A DNA stretch of 64,000 bases from CAZCDS01 sp964497585 (GTDB lineage Bacteria > Desulfobacterota > Desulfomonilia > Desulfomonilales > Desulfomonilaceae): the NCBI GenBank assembly GCA_964497585.1, contig CAZCDS010000021.1, positions 1 to 64,000 of the forward strand. Reading direction: 5' to 3'. The notes below the pieces were generated by a model. It saw only the letters and a program-made list of their open reading frames with translations. It had not been told where the DNA came from and did no database searches. Below, one piece after another: positions 7,525 to 16,730 of the stretch. Position 1 is the stretch's first letter, and each line of letters begins with the position of its first letter. The translations under genes and the position numbers were made by a program.

Positions 7525-9296
7525 CAGGTGCGGACCTCTGCACGAGATTGAATCTCCTTGAGTATGATCGATGGAGGGAAGGGCGTTCCCGTGGCTCTCG
7601 TCATGGAGATCAGTTCTTTCCTATGGAGATGGCCTATAAGATCGGCTAGTTGTCCCTCATAGTTCAGCTCAGGTATTATCACGTCTTCGCAACGAGCCAT
7701 GAATTCCCGGATTATATCGTCGTGAATCGGATAGAGTGACGTGATCTTCAGCGCGCCCGCGTTGATCCCCTGTTCCCGGGCAGCATTGACCGCTTCCAGG
7801 ACCGATCCAAAGGTCGATCCCCAGCCGATGACGCCGACCTGCAGCGGGCCTCTACCAGAGTATTCTTCGGGTTCGGGGAGGTCGGCCAAAGCGGACCGAA
7901 TCTTCCGATGCCGCTTGGCGGACATGTTCATGTGGTTCTCCGGCGAGTAGTCGGGGATCCCCGAAGGCGTATGTTCGAGGCCCGTGGCAGAGAACGCGAA
8001 TCCTTCCGTTCCGGGGATGGCTCTTGGGGAGATACCCGAATCGGTGGGTTCGTAACGGCAGTAATCTCCCTTGCTTGAGGGCTCGGGGTAGACGTTCCAG
8101 TCCTGAATCTCTGCATCGGTTGCGCGAGGCATAGCGAGGTTTTCCACGCGGTTGTCGAGGTAGAAATCGGTGAGCACGATCACGGGAGTCTGATACTTTT
8201 CGGCCAATTGGAAGCTGTTGACCGTGTAATCGTAGCACTCGCGCACATTGGTCGGAGCGATGACGATTCTCGGGGAGTCTCCGGGGCCTCCGTAGACCGC
8301 GGCATGCAGGTCCGATTGTTCGGTCTTGGTGGGGAGCCCCGTTGATGGTCCGCCACGCTGAGCATCGATGATCACTGCGGGGATCTCGGCCATGACGCCG
8401 TGGGTTATCAACTCGGTCATAAGCGCCATTCCAGGGCCGGAGGTGGCGGTCATCGCCCTTGCGCCGGCATAGCCGGCACCGAGGACCGCACCGATGGACG
8501 AGATTTCGTCTTCCATCTGGGTCACGCTGCCCCCCTTTTCCGGGAGCTTCTTCGCGAGGAATTCCATGATCGGGGTGGCCGGTGTAATGGGATAGCCGTA
8601 GTAGAGCTTGAGCCCTGCGTCAAGCGCAGCCGTGGCAATGGCCACGTTGCCCGACAACATGGCCTTTTCCGGACCGGGCTCTCGTTCGGGAGGCGCAAGG
8701 ATCGGCGTGATGCGGTCGGCAAAGCGCTTGCGTGCGTAGTCGTAGCCCGCGTCAAAGCTCTTCAGGTTGGCATTGAGGACCGCATCTCCTTTCGGCTCGA
8801 ATTTCTTCGTGATGACGCTGCGGAAGAGATCCGGCGGCACGCCGAACACCGCGGCGAATCCTCCCAGCGCGGTGAGATTGCGCCCGCGCGCGGTTCCGGC
8901 AGCGCCGGACGCGAGATCCGCCAGCGGCATTCCGAAGAGCTGGATGTCCGCGTCCACCTGCGCGGCCAGCGAGTCCTTTTCGTCCACGTACACAGGCGGA
9001 TTGTTGTCGAAGAAGACCGACGCGTTCTCACTGAGTGTGGGAATCCTGGACATGGACTGCGCGTCGTCGAGCGAGATCAGCACATGCGCGACATCCTCCA
9101 GCGCGACGATGTAATCGGTTCCTACCCTGGAACGGGTCACGCAGCGCCCGAACCCCCGAATCTCAGCAGGGTACGAATCGAACCCGAGCACTGAGAAACC
9201 GCCGAGGGACATGGCTTCGTTGATCATTCCCCCGGCTGCGATGGTTCCGTCGCCGGCCATCCCACACACTTCAACCGTAATATCAACCCTCGACAT
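7524..9296 (-). CDS. korA: 2-oxoacid:ferredoxin oxidoreductase, fused gamma-alpha subunit (KorA-like)
   Basis: The N-terminal 190 residues are the gamma domain (GMAGDGTIAAGG at about 12-23, with the EIRGFGR box). Residues about 210-590 are the alpha (pyrimidine-binding) domain, with YYGYPITPATPIMEF, QMEDEISSIGAVLGAGYAGA and TATSGPGMALM, all typical of the family. The 590-residue gamma-alpha fusion is the standard KorA/VorB-type layout in anaerobes. It works with KorB to convert 2-oxoglutarate and CoA to succinyl-CoA with reduction of ferredoxin, or in reverse. The start lies one base after the stop of the upstream flavoprotein gene, so the two are almost certainly in one transcript. Confidence 0.92.
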   Translation of the reverse strand: MSRVDITVEVCGMAGDGTIAAGGMINEAMSLGGFSVLGFDSYPAEIRGFGRCVTRSRVGTDYIVALEDVAHVLISLDDAQSMSRIPTLSENASVFFDNNPPVYVDEKDSLAAQVDADIQLFGMPLADLASGAAGTARGRNLTALGGFAAVFGVPPDLFRSVITKKFEPKGDAVLNANLKSFDAGYDYARKRFADRITPILAPPEREPGPEKAMLSGNVAIATAALDAGLKLYYGYPITPATPIMEFLAKKLPEKGGSVTQMEDEISSIGAVLGAGYAGARAMTATSGPGMALMTELITHGVMAEIPAVIIDAQRGGPSTGLPTKTEQSDLHAAVYGGPGDSPRIVIAPTNVRECYDYTVNSFQLAEKYQTPVIVLTDFYLDNRVENLAMPRATDAEIQDWNVYPEPSSKGDYCRYEPTDSGISPRAIPGTEGFAFSATGLEHTPSGIPDYSPENHMNMSAKRHRKIRSALADLPEPEEYSGRGPLQVGVIGWGSTFGSVLEAVNAAREQGINAGALKITSLYPIHDDIIREFMARCEDVIIPELNYEGQLADLIGHLHRKELISMTRATGTPFPPSIILKEIQSRAEVRT

Positions 9297-9297
9297 A

Positions 9298-10317
9298 TCA
9301 GAACTCCGACCACCAGGAGGTGTTCACGCAGACTCCTTCCGCACAGAAGATGCTCTCGGCTTCGGCTTCCACCGGGACTTTTTCGCCGGCGAGATTCAAC
9401 GCGGCGATTCTGCCGAGGTTCTCGGCGTTTGCTAAGCCTATGGAGACCCAGTAATCCTTCAGGTCGGGATGATAGACCTGCGCACAGTCGCCTGCAGCGT
9501 AGACCTTGTCGAAACGGGTCTTGAGATACTCGTCCACAATGATCCCTCGCTCTATGTAGAGTCGGGAACGGGCGAGAAACCTCACATCGGGCACGAGGCC
9601 GAAAAAGGCCCCGACTGCTCCAACCCGGACCGCACCACAGTCGGTATCCACTTCCACGAGTTCATCGGAAATACGGGCCATTCCCTTGATCCGCCGGCAG
9701 TCGATTACGTCCACACCCTGATCGGCAAGTGTTTGGGTCACCTCGTACCTGATCTCATCGGAAAAGCGAAGCGGCCAAAAGGAGTCCTTCGCGAGGATGA
9801 AACGGACATTCTTTTTGAGCTTGAGCAGCGCGCGCGAAAAGCCGAGGGAAGGGAGATCTCCTCCGATGACGAGCACGGATTCGACGTGCTTGAGCCGCTC
9901 GATCCAGGCTTTGGCATCGGTGACGGTCTTCAGAGTCATCATCAGATCCTGGAAGACCAGCAAGGGCTCGGGAATCCGGGGCTTGCCGCCAGTCGCGATA
10001 ATCAAGCCGGTGAATCGAATGATTTCCTTGTGATCCAGGACCAGCTCCCGCGAGTCGAAGTTGACATCGACCACTTCCTGGCCGAGCCTGAGTTTGATGC
10101 CCATATCCTTGTAGAAATCGAGCGGATGAACGTATAGGCCCGCCTCAAGAATAGTCCCTGCAATGAACTCTGGAAGGAGATTGGGCCTGTATTGACGCAC
10201 CGGCTCCCGGCCGATTAGCGTGATTCCGGCCTCGGACGTCTGTTGCCTTAAGGTTACGGCCGCGCTGTTGGCCGCGGGCCCGTTGCCGATGATGACGAAC
10301 TGCTCTTCAGCCATCAT
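9298..10317 (-). CDS. FAD/NAD(P)-dependent oxidoreductase (rubredoxin-reductase-like)
   Basis: Two-dinucleotide-fold flavoprotein of the pyridine nucleotide-disulfide oxidoreductase class, lacking a redox-active CxxxxC pair. The FAD motif FVIIGNGPAANSAA lies at the N-terminus (residues about 6-19), an NAD(P) fold is at VLVIGGDLPSLGFS (about 150), and the FAD-closing motif VYAAGDCAQVY is at about 280. The ATG pair at 10317/10314 follows GGAGAG and overlaps the previous stop, which sets the start; 339 residues. The frame runs further upstream but into the ferredoxin domain of the previous gene. Tightly packed between a GltD-like gene and korA, it probably passes electrons between NAD(P)H and the ferredoxin side of the Kor complex. 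The exact role is inferred. Confidence 0.85.
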   Translation of the reverse strand: MMAEEQFVIIGNGPAANSAAVTLRQQTSEAGITLIGREPVRQYRPNLLPEFIAGTILEAGLYVHPLDFYKDMGIKLRLGQEVVDVNFDSRELVLDHKEIIRFTGLIIATGGKPRIPEPLLVFQDLMMTLKTVTDAKAWIERLKHVESVLVIGGDLPSLGFSRALLKLKKNVRFILAKDSFWPLRFSDEIRYEVTQTLADQGVDVIDCRRIKGMARISDELVEVDTDCGAVRVGAVGAFFGLVPDVRFLARSRLYIERGIIVDEYLKTRFDKVYAAGDCAQVYHPDLKDYWVSIGLANAENLGRIAALNLAGEKVPVEAEAESIFCAEGVCVNTSWWSEF

Positions 10318-12104
10318 TCTCTCTCCGCAAGAAGCGTGCGTTCTACGAGTTCGACTTTGGAAACGGATATGCAGTCCACAGGACAGACCTTCAAACAAGC
10401 GCCGCAGCGGATACACCGGGAATTGTCTATTACCACCGCATTCACGTCTCGCCAGCTAGTTGTTTCGACGAGTTCGGTGACCGCTCCGGCCTCGTTCGTT
10501 TTCACTGCCTTGACCAGCTTGATACAATCTCGAGGCGCCACGTCGATGCAGTACCGGCAATAGATGCACCTGTCCACGTCGATCTCGTAGTGCAGATAAC
10601 AGAGGTAGCAGCGCTTGGATTCTTCATGGGCAGGTTCAGCCGAGTACCCCAGTTCGACCTCCCGGTCCGGCGGCTCGAACCTTTCTGATATCGGAGTTAT
10701 TGTAGGCATTTCGCGGCGCGGGATGAAATCCCAGGAGCGGTCACGGTCCGTGATTTGGGCCTCCTCCACCCGTACGGCCCATTGCCGAAACCGCTTCCCC
10801 GTAACATCTTCCGCAATACGGGCTGCTGCTCGGCGGCCCGATGCTATCGCTTCGATGACGGTCGACGGACCGGTCATATAGTCTCCCGCAATATAGAGTC
10901 GCGACACGGAGGTGAGGAAGGTCGCAGGGTCGGCGATGAGCACGCCCCGTGGATCCTTGTTGCCGGTCGCTTCGATGGGCTCAGCCCCCTGGCCGATCGC
11001 GACGAAGACCGAATCGGCAGGCTCAATGAATTCGCTCCCCTCGATGGGAACGGTCTTGCGGCGGCCATCGGACCGTCTTCCGTCCGGCCGGGTCCTTAGG
11101 AACTCCACGCCCTCCACTCGACCGTTGCCTGTGATCCGCTTTGAGACCATCAGCGCTTTGATTCCGACTCCTTCTTTCTTGGCTTCATGGATTTCCTCCG
11201 AGGTGACCCGGAGATCTTCTTCCGTGGCTCGGATGCAGATGTCCACATCCTCGGCTCCGAGTCTGAGCGCCAGCCGGGCGCAATCGAACGCGGTGAACCC
11301 GGCCCCTATGACGAGAACGCGTTTACCGACCTCCGGCGGGCGCCCTGTATTGACATCCATCACGAACTGAAGTCCGCTGTGGACGCCCGGGAGATTGTCG
11401 CCGGGAATGTTGAGATCTTTCGTGGTGTAGCATCCCGCGGCAAGGAGCACTGCGTGGTTGAGCTCCATCAGTTCCTCTAAGGAAAAGTCCCGGCCGACCC
11501 TGACGTCGGTCTTCAAGGTAACTCCCAGGCGGAGGATGCTGTCGATCTCAGCATCGAGCACGTCACGGGGGAGCCTGAAATCGGGAATGCCGTACCTGAG
11601 CATCCCGCCGGGCTCGTTCAGGGCCTCCAGGATCTCCACCTCGAAGCCGACGGCGGCCAGATCGTGGGCCGCGGCCAAACCGGCCGGCCCCGCGCCGATC
11701 ACACAAACCTTCTTGCCAAGCGGAGCGAAGAGCTGCTCTATGTAGATATGACCGGGGGCCTTCAAATCCGACGCGGCCCGTTTGATGTGGCAGATGTTCA
11801 CGGATTGACCCAGTTCGGGTTCTCCGTGTCGGCACGCGGTCTCGCAGGGCCTCGAACAGATTCTCCCCAGGACTCCGGGAAGCACGTTCACGATACGGTT
11901 CAGCTCGTACGATCGCCCATATCGCTCCTCGTACAGGCAGCGAATGTACGCGGGAATGTTGGTCCACGCGGGACAGGCCGCCTGACAGGGAACGTTTATC
12001 TTCATGTAGTCGAAGTCCGCGGGATCGGTCGAGTACGTGATGTCCTTGACGACCTTCACGGCTCCCGTGCCGTCGCGCCCCTGATAGTAACGGTTTTCGA
12101 TCAT
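10314..12104 (-). CDS. GltD-like NAD(P)H flavoprotein with C-terminal 2[4Fe-4S] ferredoxin domain
   Basis: Resembles the small subunit of glutamate synthase. Order: an N-terminal four-Cys cluster region (CQAACP and CSRPCETACRHG, about residues 40-85), an FAD fold (VCVIGAGPAGLAAA, about 133), an NADPH fold (VLVIGAGFTAFDCA, about 265), the closing box LYIAGDYMTGPST (about 400), then two ferredoxin-type clusters at the C-terminus (CIYCRYC and CIRCGACLKVCPVDC). No GltB large subunit is nearby, so glutamate synthesis is unlikely. As first gene of the Kor operon it is a plausible NAD(P)H:ferredoxin module. I prefer the ATG at 12104 because GAGGA lies 7-8 bases before it; the frame is open to 12185, where no ribosome site is seen. 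Confidence 0.85.
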   Translation of the reverse strand: MIENRYYQGRDGTGAVKVVKDITYSTDPADFDYMKINVPCQAACPAWTNIPAYIRCLYEERYGRSYELNRIVNVLPGVLGRICSRPCETACRHGEPELGQSVNICHIKRAASDLKAPGHIYIEQLFAPLGKKVCVIGAGPAGLAAAHDLAAVGFEVEILEALNEPGGMLRYGIPDFRLPRDVLDAEIDSILRLGVTLKTDVRVGRDFSLEELMELNHAVLLAAGCYTTKDLNIPGDNLPGVHSGLQFVMDVNTGRPPEVGKRVLVIGAGFTAFDCARLALRLGAEDVDICIRATEEDLRVTSEEIHEAKKEGVGIKALMVSKRITGNGRVEGVEFLRTRPDGRRSDGRRKTVPIEGSEFIEPADSVFVAIGQGAEPIEATGNKDPRGVLIADPATFLTSVSRLYIAGDYMTGPSTVIEAIASGRRAAARIAEDVTGKRFRQWAVRVEEAQITDRDRSWDFIPRREMPTITPISERFEPPDREVELGYSAEPAHEESKRCYLCYLHYEIDVDRCIYCRYCIDVAPRDCIKLVKAVKTNEAGAVTELVETTSWRDVNAVVIDNSRCIRCGACLKVCPVDCISVSKVELVERTLLAERE

Positions 12105-12255
12105 GAGCTGTCCTCGCAAGGGCAGGTACTCAGCCACGCCGGGAGTGCTGAACGTGCCCCAACGGGCCCCGCCCGTGCCCGACATGGCTTGCTTGCCCTA
12201 TGGATCGTCAGCGTGTCCGTGGTCGGAGCGACCCGATATTCAACCTGATTGTGCC

Positions 12256-12284
12256 ATTATAACCTACAAGAAAGCCAATGAGAA
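12256..12284 (-). promoter_or_regulatory. Sigma-70 promoter of the GltD-like/Kor/FumC operon
   Basis: Reading the minus strand: -35 TTCTCA (12284-12279), 17-base spacer, perfect -10 TATAAT (12261-12256). Ten of twelve consensus positions match. It implies a leader of roughly 145 bases before the 12104 start. Confidence 0.6.
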
Positions 12285-12400
12285 GCGTGCCCGGCGGGAT
12301 GGGGCGTGTCCGCCGCTCAGAACATTGGGTTTCGGTTTTGAAGAGTGACAAAGGGGATTCTCGCGCGGAAAACCCCCTTCTGCGGAAAGCCCGTGCATGG

Positions 12401-13591
12401 TCAGAATCGGAAGCGGAGCCCTCTTCGCCGGGTCTTCTTCTTTTTCGTGACCGCGTCCACGACCACGAGGTCGCCCGGCCTCAATTTGTCGGAAATGATC
12501 TGGACGCGCTCCGTGCCGACGATTCCCCTTCGGACCGTGAGTGGTTCGATCCCGTTGGTCCCCCTGAGCTTCCAGACCCGTGCTTCGCCTGTCTTGAGCT
12601 TGGGGAGCTTCGAGACATCGGCGATGGGGAAAACCTTGGGGGAAGGCGTGAACCTCAATGCCCGGTCAGGTACCGTCATTGCGTCCTTGAGCCGGGTGAG
12701 CATGATCCTCACGTTGGCGGTCATACCGGGCCGCAATTTCAGCTCGGTGTTGTCCACGTCAAGCACCACGTTATACGTGACGACGTTCTGCGCGATTCTC
12801 GGCTCATTTCGGATCTGCCTGACATGTGCCGAAAATTCTTGCTCCGGAAAGGCCGGTACGGTGAACTCGGCCTTCTGTCCCACTTTGACCCGTCCGATGT
12901 CGGCTTCGTCGACGTTCGTATTGACCTGCATACGTTTGAGGTCTTCTGCGATCCGAAAGAGCACCGGGGCCTGGAAGCTCGCAGCGACCGTTTGGCCGAC
13001 ATCCACGGCCCGCGCGATGACCACTCCGCTGACCGGCGCGCGAATGCGGGTGTATTTCAACTCAAGCTCGGCCTCACGGAGCTTGCCCTTCATCTGCTCG
13101 ATCCGCGCTTTTTTCAGCAAGACGTCAGCAGCGGCCGTGTCCGCCTTGGTCTCTATCGTGTCGAATTGGCTCTGGGAAATTGAGCCTTTCTTGACCAGCG
13201 CCTGATTGCGTTTGAGGTTGCGCTTCTCCTCGACAAGCGTAGCCTTGGCCTTTTCCAGCTCTGCTTCCGCTGCTGCCACGTCAGCCCGGGCCTGCTCCGC
13301 CTTGGCCTCGAACAGATCCGGGTCGATCAGCGCGATGAGTTGACCTTTCTTGACCCTCGATTCGTAATCGACGTACATTTCTTTGATCCGGCCCGAAACC
13401 TGACTCCCTACGAGCACCTCCACCAACGGGGCAAGCGTGCCCGTGCAGGTCACCTCGGCACTGAGCGTGCCCTTTTCAACCGGAGCCGTGATGAAACGGG
13501 TCTGAGGCGTGCTGTTCGATTTTGGTTCGAGGCCGAGATAGAGAGCTATTCCAGCGAGTACTATGACGACAAGAACTATGAGCTTTTTCAA
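12401..13591 (-). CDS. Periplasmic adaptor (membrane fusion protein) of a MacAB-type exporter
   Basis: Links an inner-membrane ABC exporter to an outer-membrane channel. An N-terminal signal/anchor (KKLIVLVVIVLAGIALYLG) is followed by the first half of a lipoyl/barrel-sandwich domain (GSQVSGRIKEMYVDYESRVKKGQ), a long alpha-hairpin coiled coil (about residues 80-150), the second lipoyl half (IRAPVSGVVIARAVDVGQTV) and a beta-barrel/MPD region. The last residues are very basic (KKKKTRRR). The only start with a good ribosome site (AGGAAGG, five bases away) is a TTG at 13591, giving 396 residues; the frame extends to 13708 with no signal. A MacB-like ATPase lies at 15829-16509 and a MacB-like permease at 30897-32126, so the exporter genes appear scattered. 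Confidence 0.87.
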   Translation of the reverse strand: MKKLIVLVVIVLAGIALYLGLEPKSNSTPQTRFITAPVEKGTLSAEVTCTGTLAPLVEVLVGSQVSGRIKEMYVDYESRVKKGQLIALIDPDLFEAKAEQARADVAAAEAELEKAKATLVEEKRNLKRNQALVKKGSISQSQFDTIETKADTAAADVLLKKARIEQMKGKLREAELELKYTRIRAPVSGVVIARAVDVGQTVAASFQAPVLFRIAEDLKRMQVNTNVDEADIGRVKVGQKAEFTVPAFPEQEFSAHVRQIRNEPRIAQNVVTYNVVLDVDNTELKLRPGMTANVRIMLTRLKDAMTVPDRALRFTPSPKVFPIADVSKLPKLKTGEARVWKLRGTNGIEPLTVRRGIVGTERVQIISDKLRPGDLVVVDAVTKKKKTRRRGLRFRF

Positions 13592-13708
13592 TGGAACCTT
13601 CCTGTAGCGTTGTGCACCAAGCGAACCCCAGCCAGGACCACCGATCTTAACCGTCGGCCTGGTCTGTCGCCAACTTCCTTGTCCGTGACGAGAGCATTCC
13701 CGATTCAA

Positions 13709-14323
13709 TCACAGAGTTGTCATCCTCTCGATCAACATCTTGACTTCCTTGACGAATTTCCTGAAAGATCGGCATCTTTGCTGGCACTGTTCAAGGTCCA
13801 TGCGCGCAAGCAACTTAGGAAGCTCGTCGGTTTCATTGTACCGTAGGTTTCCAACCATGTTTTGCGAAAGGTGGTACTTGGGGTACCGAATAGCCTCTGG
13901 ATTCTCCGGCGCTGTCGCGTCATCGCGGATGCGGCACATACCGCGCACAGATTCCTTGGCCCCTAGTATCCAGCACTCAATGGCTTTCTCTGCTAAAACG
14001 ACAGCGGTGGAGATTGGGGTCGTTCCTGCGGCCCGTTCATTCAAGTCCGCCGCGAGGTGCACGGGACAGTCGTCATCCCCGTCCAGCAAGACGATTATGG
14101 CCGCCACATCAAAACCTTTTTCCGCTCGGCTCCTCAAAGAGGTCTTGATTGCCGCCTCAAGCTTTCCCGCTTTCACCACGTGATATCGTTTTACTCTGAA
14201 AGGAGTGGCTATTTGCACATCGGTAGCCGTCATACCTTCGTAGATGATTCGCTCCAATAGACAGCGAATTCCTCCGTTGACTTCGGATTTGCCTTCAACA
14301 ATTGGTAATATCGCCGGGGACAT
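13709..14323 (-). CDS. DUF4276 (TOPRIM-like) protein, probable effector of an AAA-ATPase pair
   Basis: 204-residue protein with the hallmarks of DUF4276: an N-terminal VEGKSE box (residues 9-14), an acidic LLDGDDD motif (about 79-85) and a conserved E(A/C)W helix (AIECWILGA, about 114-122). These match the Glu and DxD positions of TOPRIM nuclease-like folds. It starts two bases after the stop of the AAA ATPase and is surely co-expressed. ATPase plus TOPRIM pairs are known from OLD, Gabija and PARIS defence systems; membership of this exact pair in any named system is not established here. Function as a nuclease is inference. The pair sits between the two exporter genes. Confidence 0.8.
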   Translation of the reverse strand: MSPAILPIVEGKSEVNGGIRCLLERIIYEGMTATDVQIATPFRVKRYHVVKAGKLEAAIKTSLRSRAEKGFDVAAIIVLLDGDDDCPVHLAADLNERAAGTTPISTAVVLAEKAIECWILGAKESVRGMCRIRDDATAPENPEAIRYPKYHLSQNMVGNLRYNETDELPKLLARMDLEQCQQRCRSFRKFVKEVKMLIERMTTL

Positions 14324-14325
14324 TT

Positions 14326-15603
14326 TTAGTCCTGGGCTCTTTCGAAAGGTGGGCCGAACAAGTCCACGAGCTCTGAGCTCTGCGTTGCCTCACCAACGTT
14401 CAAATTGAGTTCGTCGACGCTCAGTAGTTCTCCTGGTGTGTAAAGCCGCTCTCGTATGGTCTGGCGCGTGGCATTGGAGAGCGGTGCGATGTACGTTTGT
14501 CCGTTCTGCCAGTTGACGACTCTAATCTCGGTGTCTTTTAGGTCTTTGTAATCGAGGAGGTCAGGACTGTGCGTGGTTATCAGGATCTGCCTCTCATTGG
14601 CCGCATCGGTCAGGATCTCCATAAGTGTGTCTGCCGCGGCTGGATGTACGGTCGCTTCGGGCTCTTCAATGGCTACGACGGGGTGATATCCCTCCTGATA
14701 GGCGGCCAGGAGAATTCCCAGGATGCGCAGCGTTCCGTCAGATATGCTTGTCGGGTAGAAGTACACCGCTCTTTCTGCTCCCGATTCCTGGACAAAGGCT
14801 ACGGTCTCCTTGGTCTCCAACGCCTTATGGGTCACGCGTTGAATTCCTGGTACGAGCGCGCTGACTAGACTGCACACGGTGTTGTATCGCTCCCGGTCAC
14901 CGCCAGGTCTCTCGAGGCGGTGGAGGATTGTCGCGGCGTTGCTCCCATCTCTTCGCAAGAAGTCCATCAGGGCCGGTTCCTGCAGTTCCCGAATCATGCG
15001 AGGATCGATTGAGTAGGAGCGCACTGAAGACAGGAGCGCGTACACCTGGCGGAACTCGGGCCGATTCGACGCGGCATACAGCGCCAGCCGGTGGGGCTCG
15101 AGTATGGGGTCGATGCCGGGGATCTTCTCAGTGAAATGACCTTCCTCGACCTCAAACCTGTAAATGCTCTCTTTCCTTCGGACCGTGCAGCGCTCGCGAG
15201 ATATATGGAATGTCCCGAGCATCCTATCCGCGCAAAGAGCTGAGATCTCGAACCCGTAGTCTGCCTCGAAATCCCTACCCAACGACAAAGAGAACCTGAA
15301 TCCGATCTTGATCCCAGCTTGCTTCAAAGCCTCATCGATCTCCTCTTCAGAGGCCTCTTCTGCCAATTCGAAGCCGCCAGGAACTTGAAATCGATTGCAA
15401 ACCGATTCTATTCCCCCTCGCTTGCTCAATGCCACTTCAAGGGTGCCGGACAGTGCCTCCTGCACGAAGGCTAGGGCATCAATGAAGTTGCTCTTTCCCG
15501 AGCCGTTGGGGCCTACGAGTACGGTGAAAGGTTCAAGATCTACGGATACGGAGGCCAGGCTCTTATAGTTCTTGATTTGGACTGTGCGGATTCTGGGAAT
15601 CAT
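14326..15603 (-). CDS. AAA_21/SMC-like ATPase paired with DUF4276
   Basis: 425-residue ABC-class ATPase of the RecF/SMC/OLD group. Walker A is GPNGSGKSN (about residues 32-40), preceded by the typical IKNYKSL strand. After an insertion with a likely helical arm, the signature is SISDGTLRILG (about 290), Walker B VVAIEEPEATVHP (about 312) and the switch histidine TTHSPDLLD (about 340). The C-terminal 70 residues carry no recognisable nuclease domain; the TOPRIM function is on the separate gene at 13709. Probably a sensor ATPase that controls the partner effector. It lies between an exporter ATPase and adaptor gene, as if inserted into an older operon. Confidence 0.85.
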   Translation of the reverse strand: MIPRIRTVQIKNYKSLASVSVDLEPFTVLVGPNGSGKSNFIDALAFVQEALSGTLEVALSKRGGIESVCNRFQVPGGFELAEEASEEEIDEALKQAGIKIGFRFSLSLGRDFEADYGFEISALCADRMLGTFHISRERCTVRRKESIYRFEVEEGHFTEKIPGIDPILEPHRLALYAASNRPEFRQVYALLSSVRSYSIDPRMIRELQEPALMDFLRRDGSNAATILHRLERPGGDRERYNTVCSLVSALVPGIQRVTHKALETKETVAFVQESGAERAVYFYPTSISDGTLRILGILLAAYQEGYHPVVAIEEPEATVHPAAADTLMEILTDAANERQILITTHSPDLLDYKDLKDTEIRVVNWQNGQTYIAPLSNATRQTIRERLYTPGELLSVDELNLNVGEATQSSELVDLFGPPFERAQD

Positions 15604-15766
15604 GGTTGTCGGACTCCCTGCCTTGGTGGGTTTGTAAGGGCTTCAACTGACTGAATGGCACAGACTCTCGCTAGTTTCAAGTAAAGGCTCAGCCGACGGC
15701 ATCCTTCCGTTTACCAGGCTTCGCCCGGCAAAAGGCCACCTGGAGTTTCTTGGAGGGGGCGCTGGA

Positions 15767-15794
15767 GGAACCTTCTTAGGACAGGAAAGGTTCC
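15767..15794. repeat. Inverted repeat downstream of the ABC ATPase gene
   Basis: GGAACCTT (15767-15774) and its complement (15787-15794), 12-base loop, no T-tract. It may slow transcription between the exporter ATPase gene and the AAA/DUF4276 pair. Confidence 0.35.
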
Positions 15795-15828
15795 TTCCGC
15801 ACCTTCCCTTTTCCTGCCACTTGTTCTT

Positions 15829-16509
15829 TCAGTGCCCCATGTCCGCCTCGATGTTTCCGTCACGAAGGAGGATTTTGCGGTCGGTGAGGTCGGCGACTTC
15901 CGGGTTGTGGGTGACGAGGACGAAGGTGATCTTTCGTTGCTCGTTGAGTTTGCGGAAGACCCCCATGATTTCACGGCTCGTTTGGGTGTCGAGGTTGCCG
16001 GTCGGCTCGTCCGCGAGGATGATTTCCGGGCGGTTTGCCAGGGCCCGAGCGATCGCCACCCGCTGCTGCTGTCCTCCGGAGAGCTCCGACGGCAGGTGAA
16101 GCGCACGGTCTCCGAGCCCGACCAGTTCGAGTGCCTCTCGGGCACGCTCCTTGCGATCCGAGGCTTTTGCTCGACCGTAAATCAAGGGCAGTTCCACGTT
16201 CTGCTCGGCGCTGATCCGCGGCAAGAGATTGAAGCCCTGGAAAACAAAGCCGAGCTTACGGCTGCGTATGTCCGCCCGTGCGTCTCGGGAGAGCTTGGAT
16301 GCATCCTGTCCGTCCAGGAAGTAGAGCCCCGACGTGGGAGCGTCGAGGCAGCCGATGATGTTCATCAGCGTCGATTTCCCCGATCCGGACGGCCCCATGA
16401 TCGACAGAAATTCTCCCGGATCCACAGTGAGATTAATCCCTTTGAGCGCGTGGACTTCCAGCGTTCCGGTCCGGTAGATCTTGCTCAAGCCCTCCATGCG
16501 GATCAGGGC
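15829..16509 (-). CDS. ABC transporter ATP-binding protein (MacB/LolD type)
   Basis: ATPase of a tripartite exporter or lipoprotein-release type transporter. Full motif set: Walker A GPSGSGKST (about residue 40), Q-loop FQGFNLLP, signature LSGGQQQRVAIARAL, Walker B IILADEPTGNLD, D-loop and switch LVTHN. The Q-loop and the LDAPTSG region are typical of MacB/LolD. I choose the GTG at 16509, which gives the family-typical start (M)ALIRMEGLSKIY and 226 residues; the frame is open to a TTG at 16587 without a ribosome site, and an ATG at 16497 is the other option. The matching permease is not adjacent; the closest candidate is 30897-32126, with the adaptor at 12401-13591. Confidence 0.9.
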   Translation of the reverse strand, partial: ALIRMEGLSKIYRTGTLEVHALKGINLTVDPGEFLSIMGPSGSGKSTLMNIIGCLDAPTSGLYFLDGQDASKLSRDARADIRSRKLGFVFQGFNLLPRISAEQNVELPLIYGRAKASDRKERAREALELVGLGDRALHLPSELSGGQQQRVAIARALANRPEIILADEPTGNLDTQTSREIMGVFRKLNEQRKITFVLVTHNPEVADLTDRKILLRDGNIEADMGH

Positions 16510-16730
16510 CACGCTGTCGTCTTTATCAGAGGGTGTCGCTTTCAAGAAAATCGGGCCTTCGAATCGAGCACGGCACGGAGAAATCAACAGGAAGCCGTAC
16601 CCCGGTGAGAATCGACAACTCTTGTCGAAGAAGAGAGACGCCGAGAGCAGCGGCTGCCCTGGCTCGGGTATCCTGTCCAGGCGCGGGCGGTGAGGAGAGG
16701 GCCGGTCGTCGTCGGCTCAGTCCCGAGAAA

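Noticed and set aside
5933..7551. Plus-strand open frames across fumC/korB
   Set aside because: Opposite-strand shadows of fumC and korB.
10314..12104. Glutamate synthase small subunit
   Set aside because: No GltB in the window and an extra ferredoxin domain; context points to the Kor enzyme.
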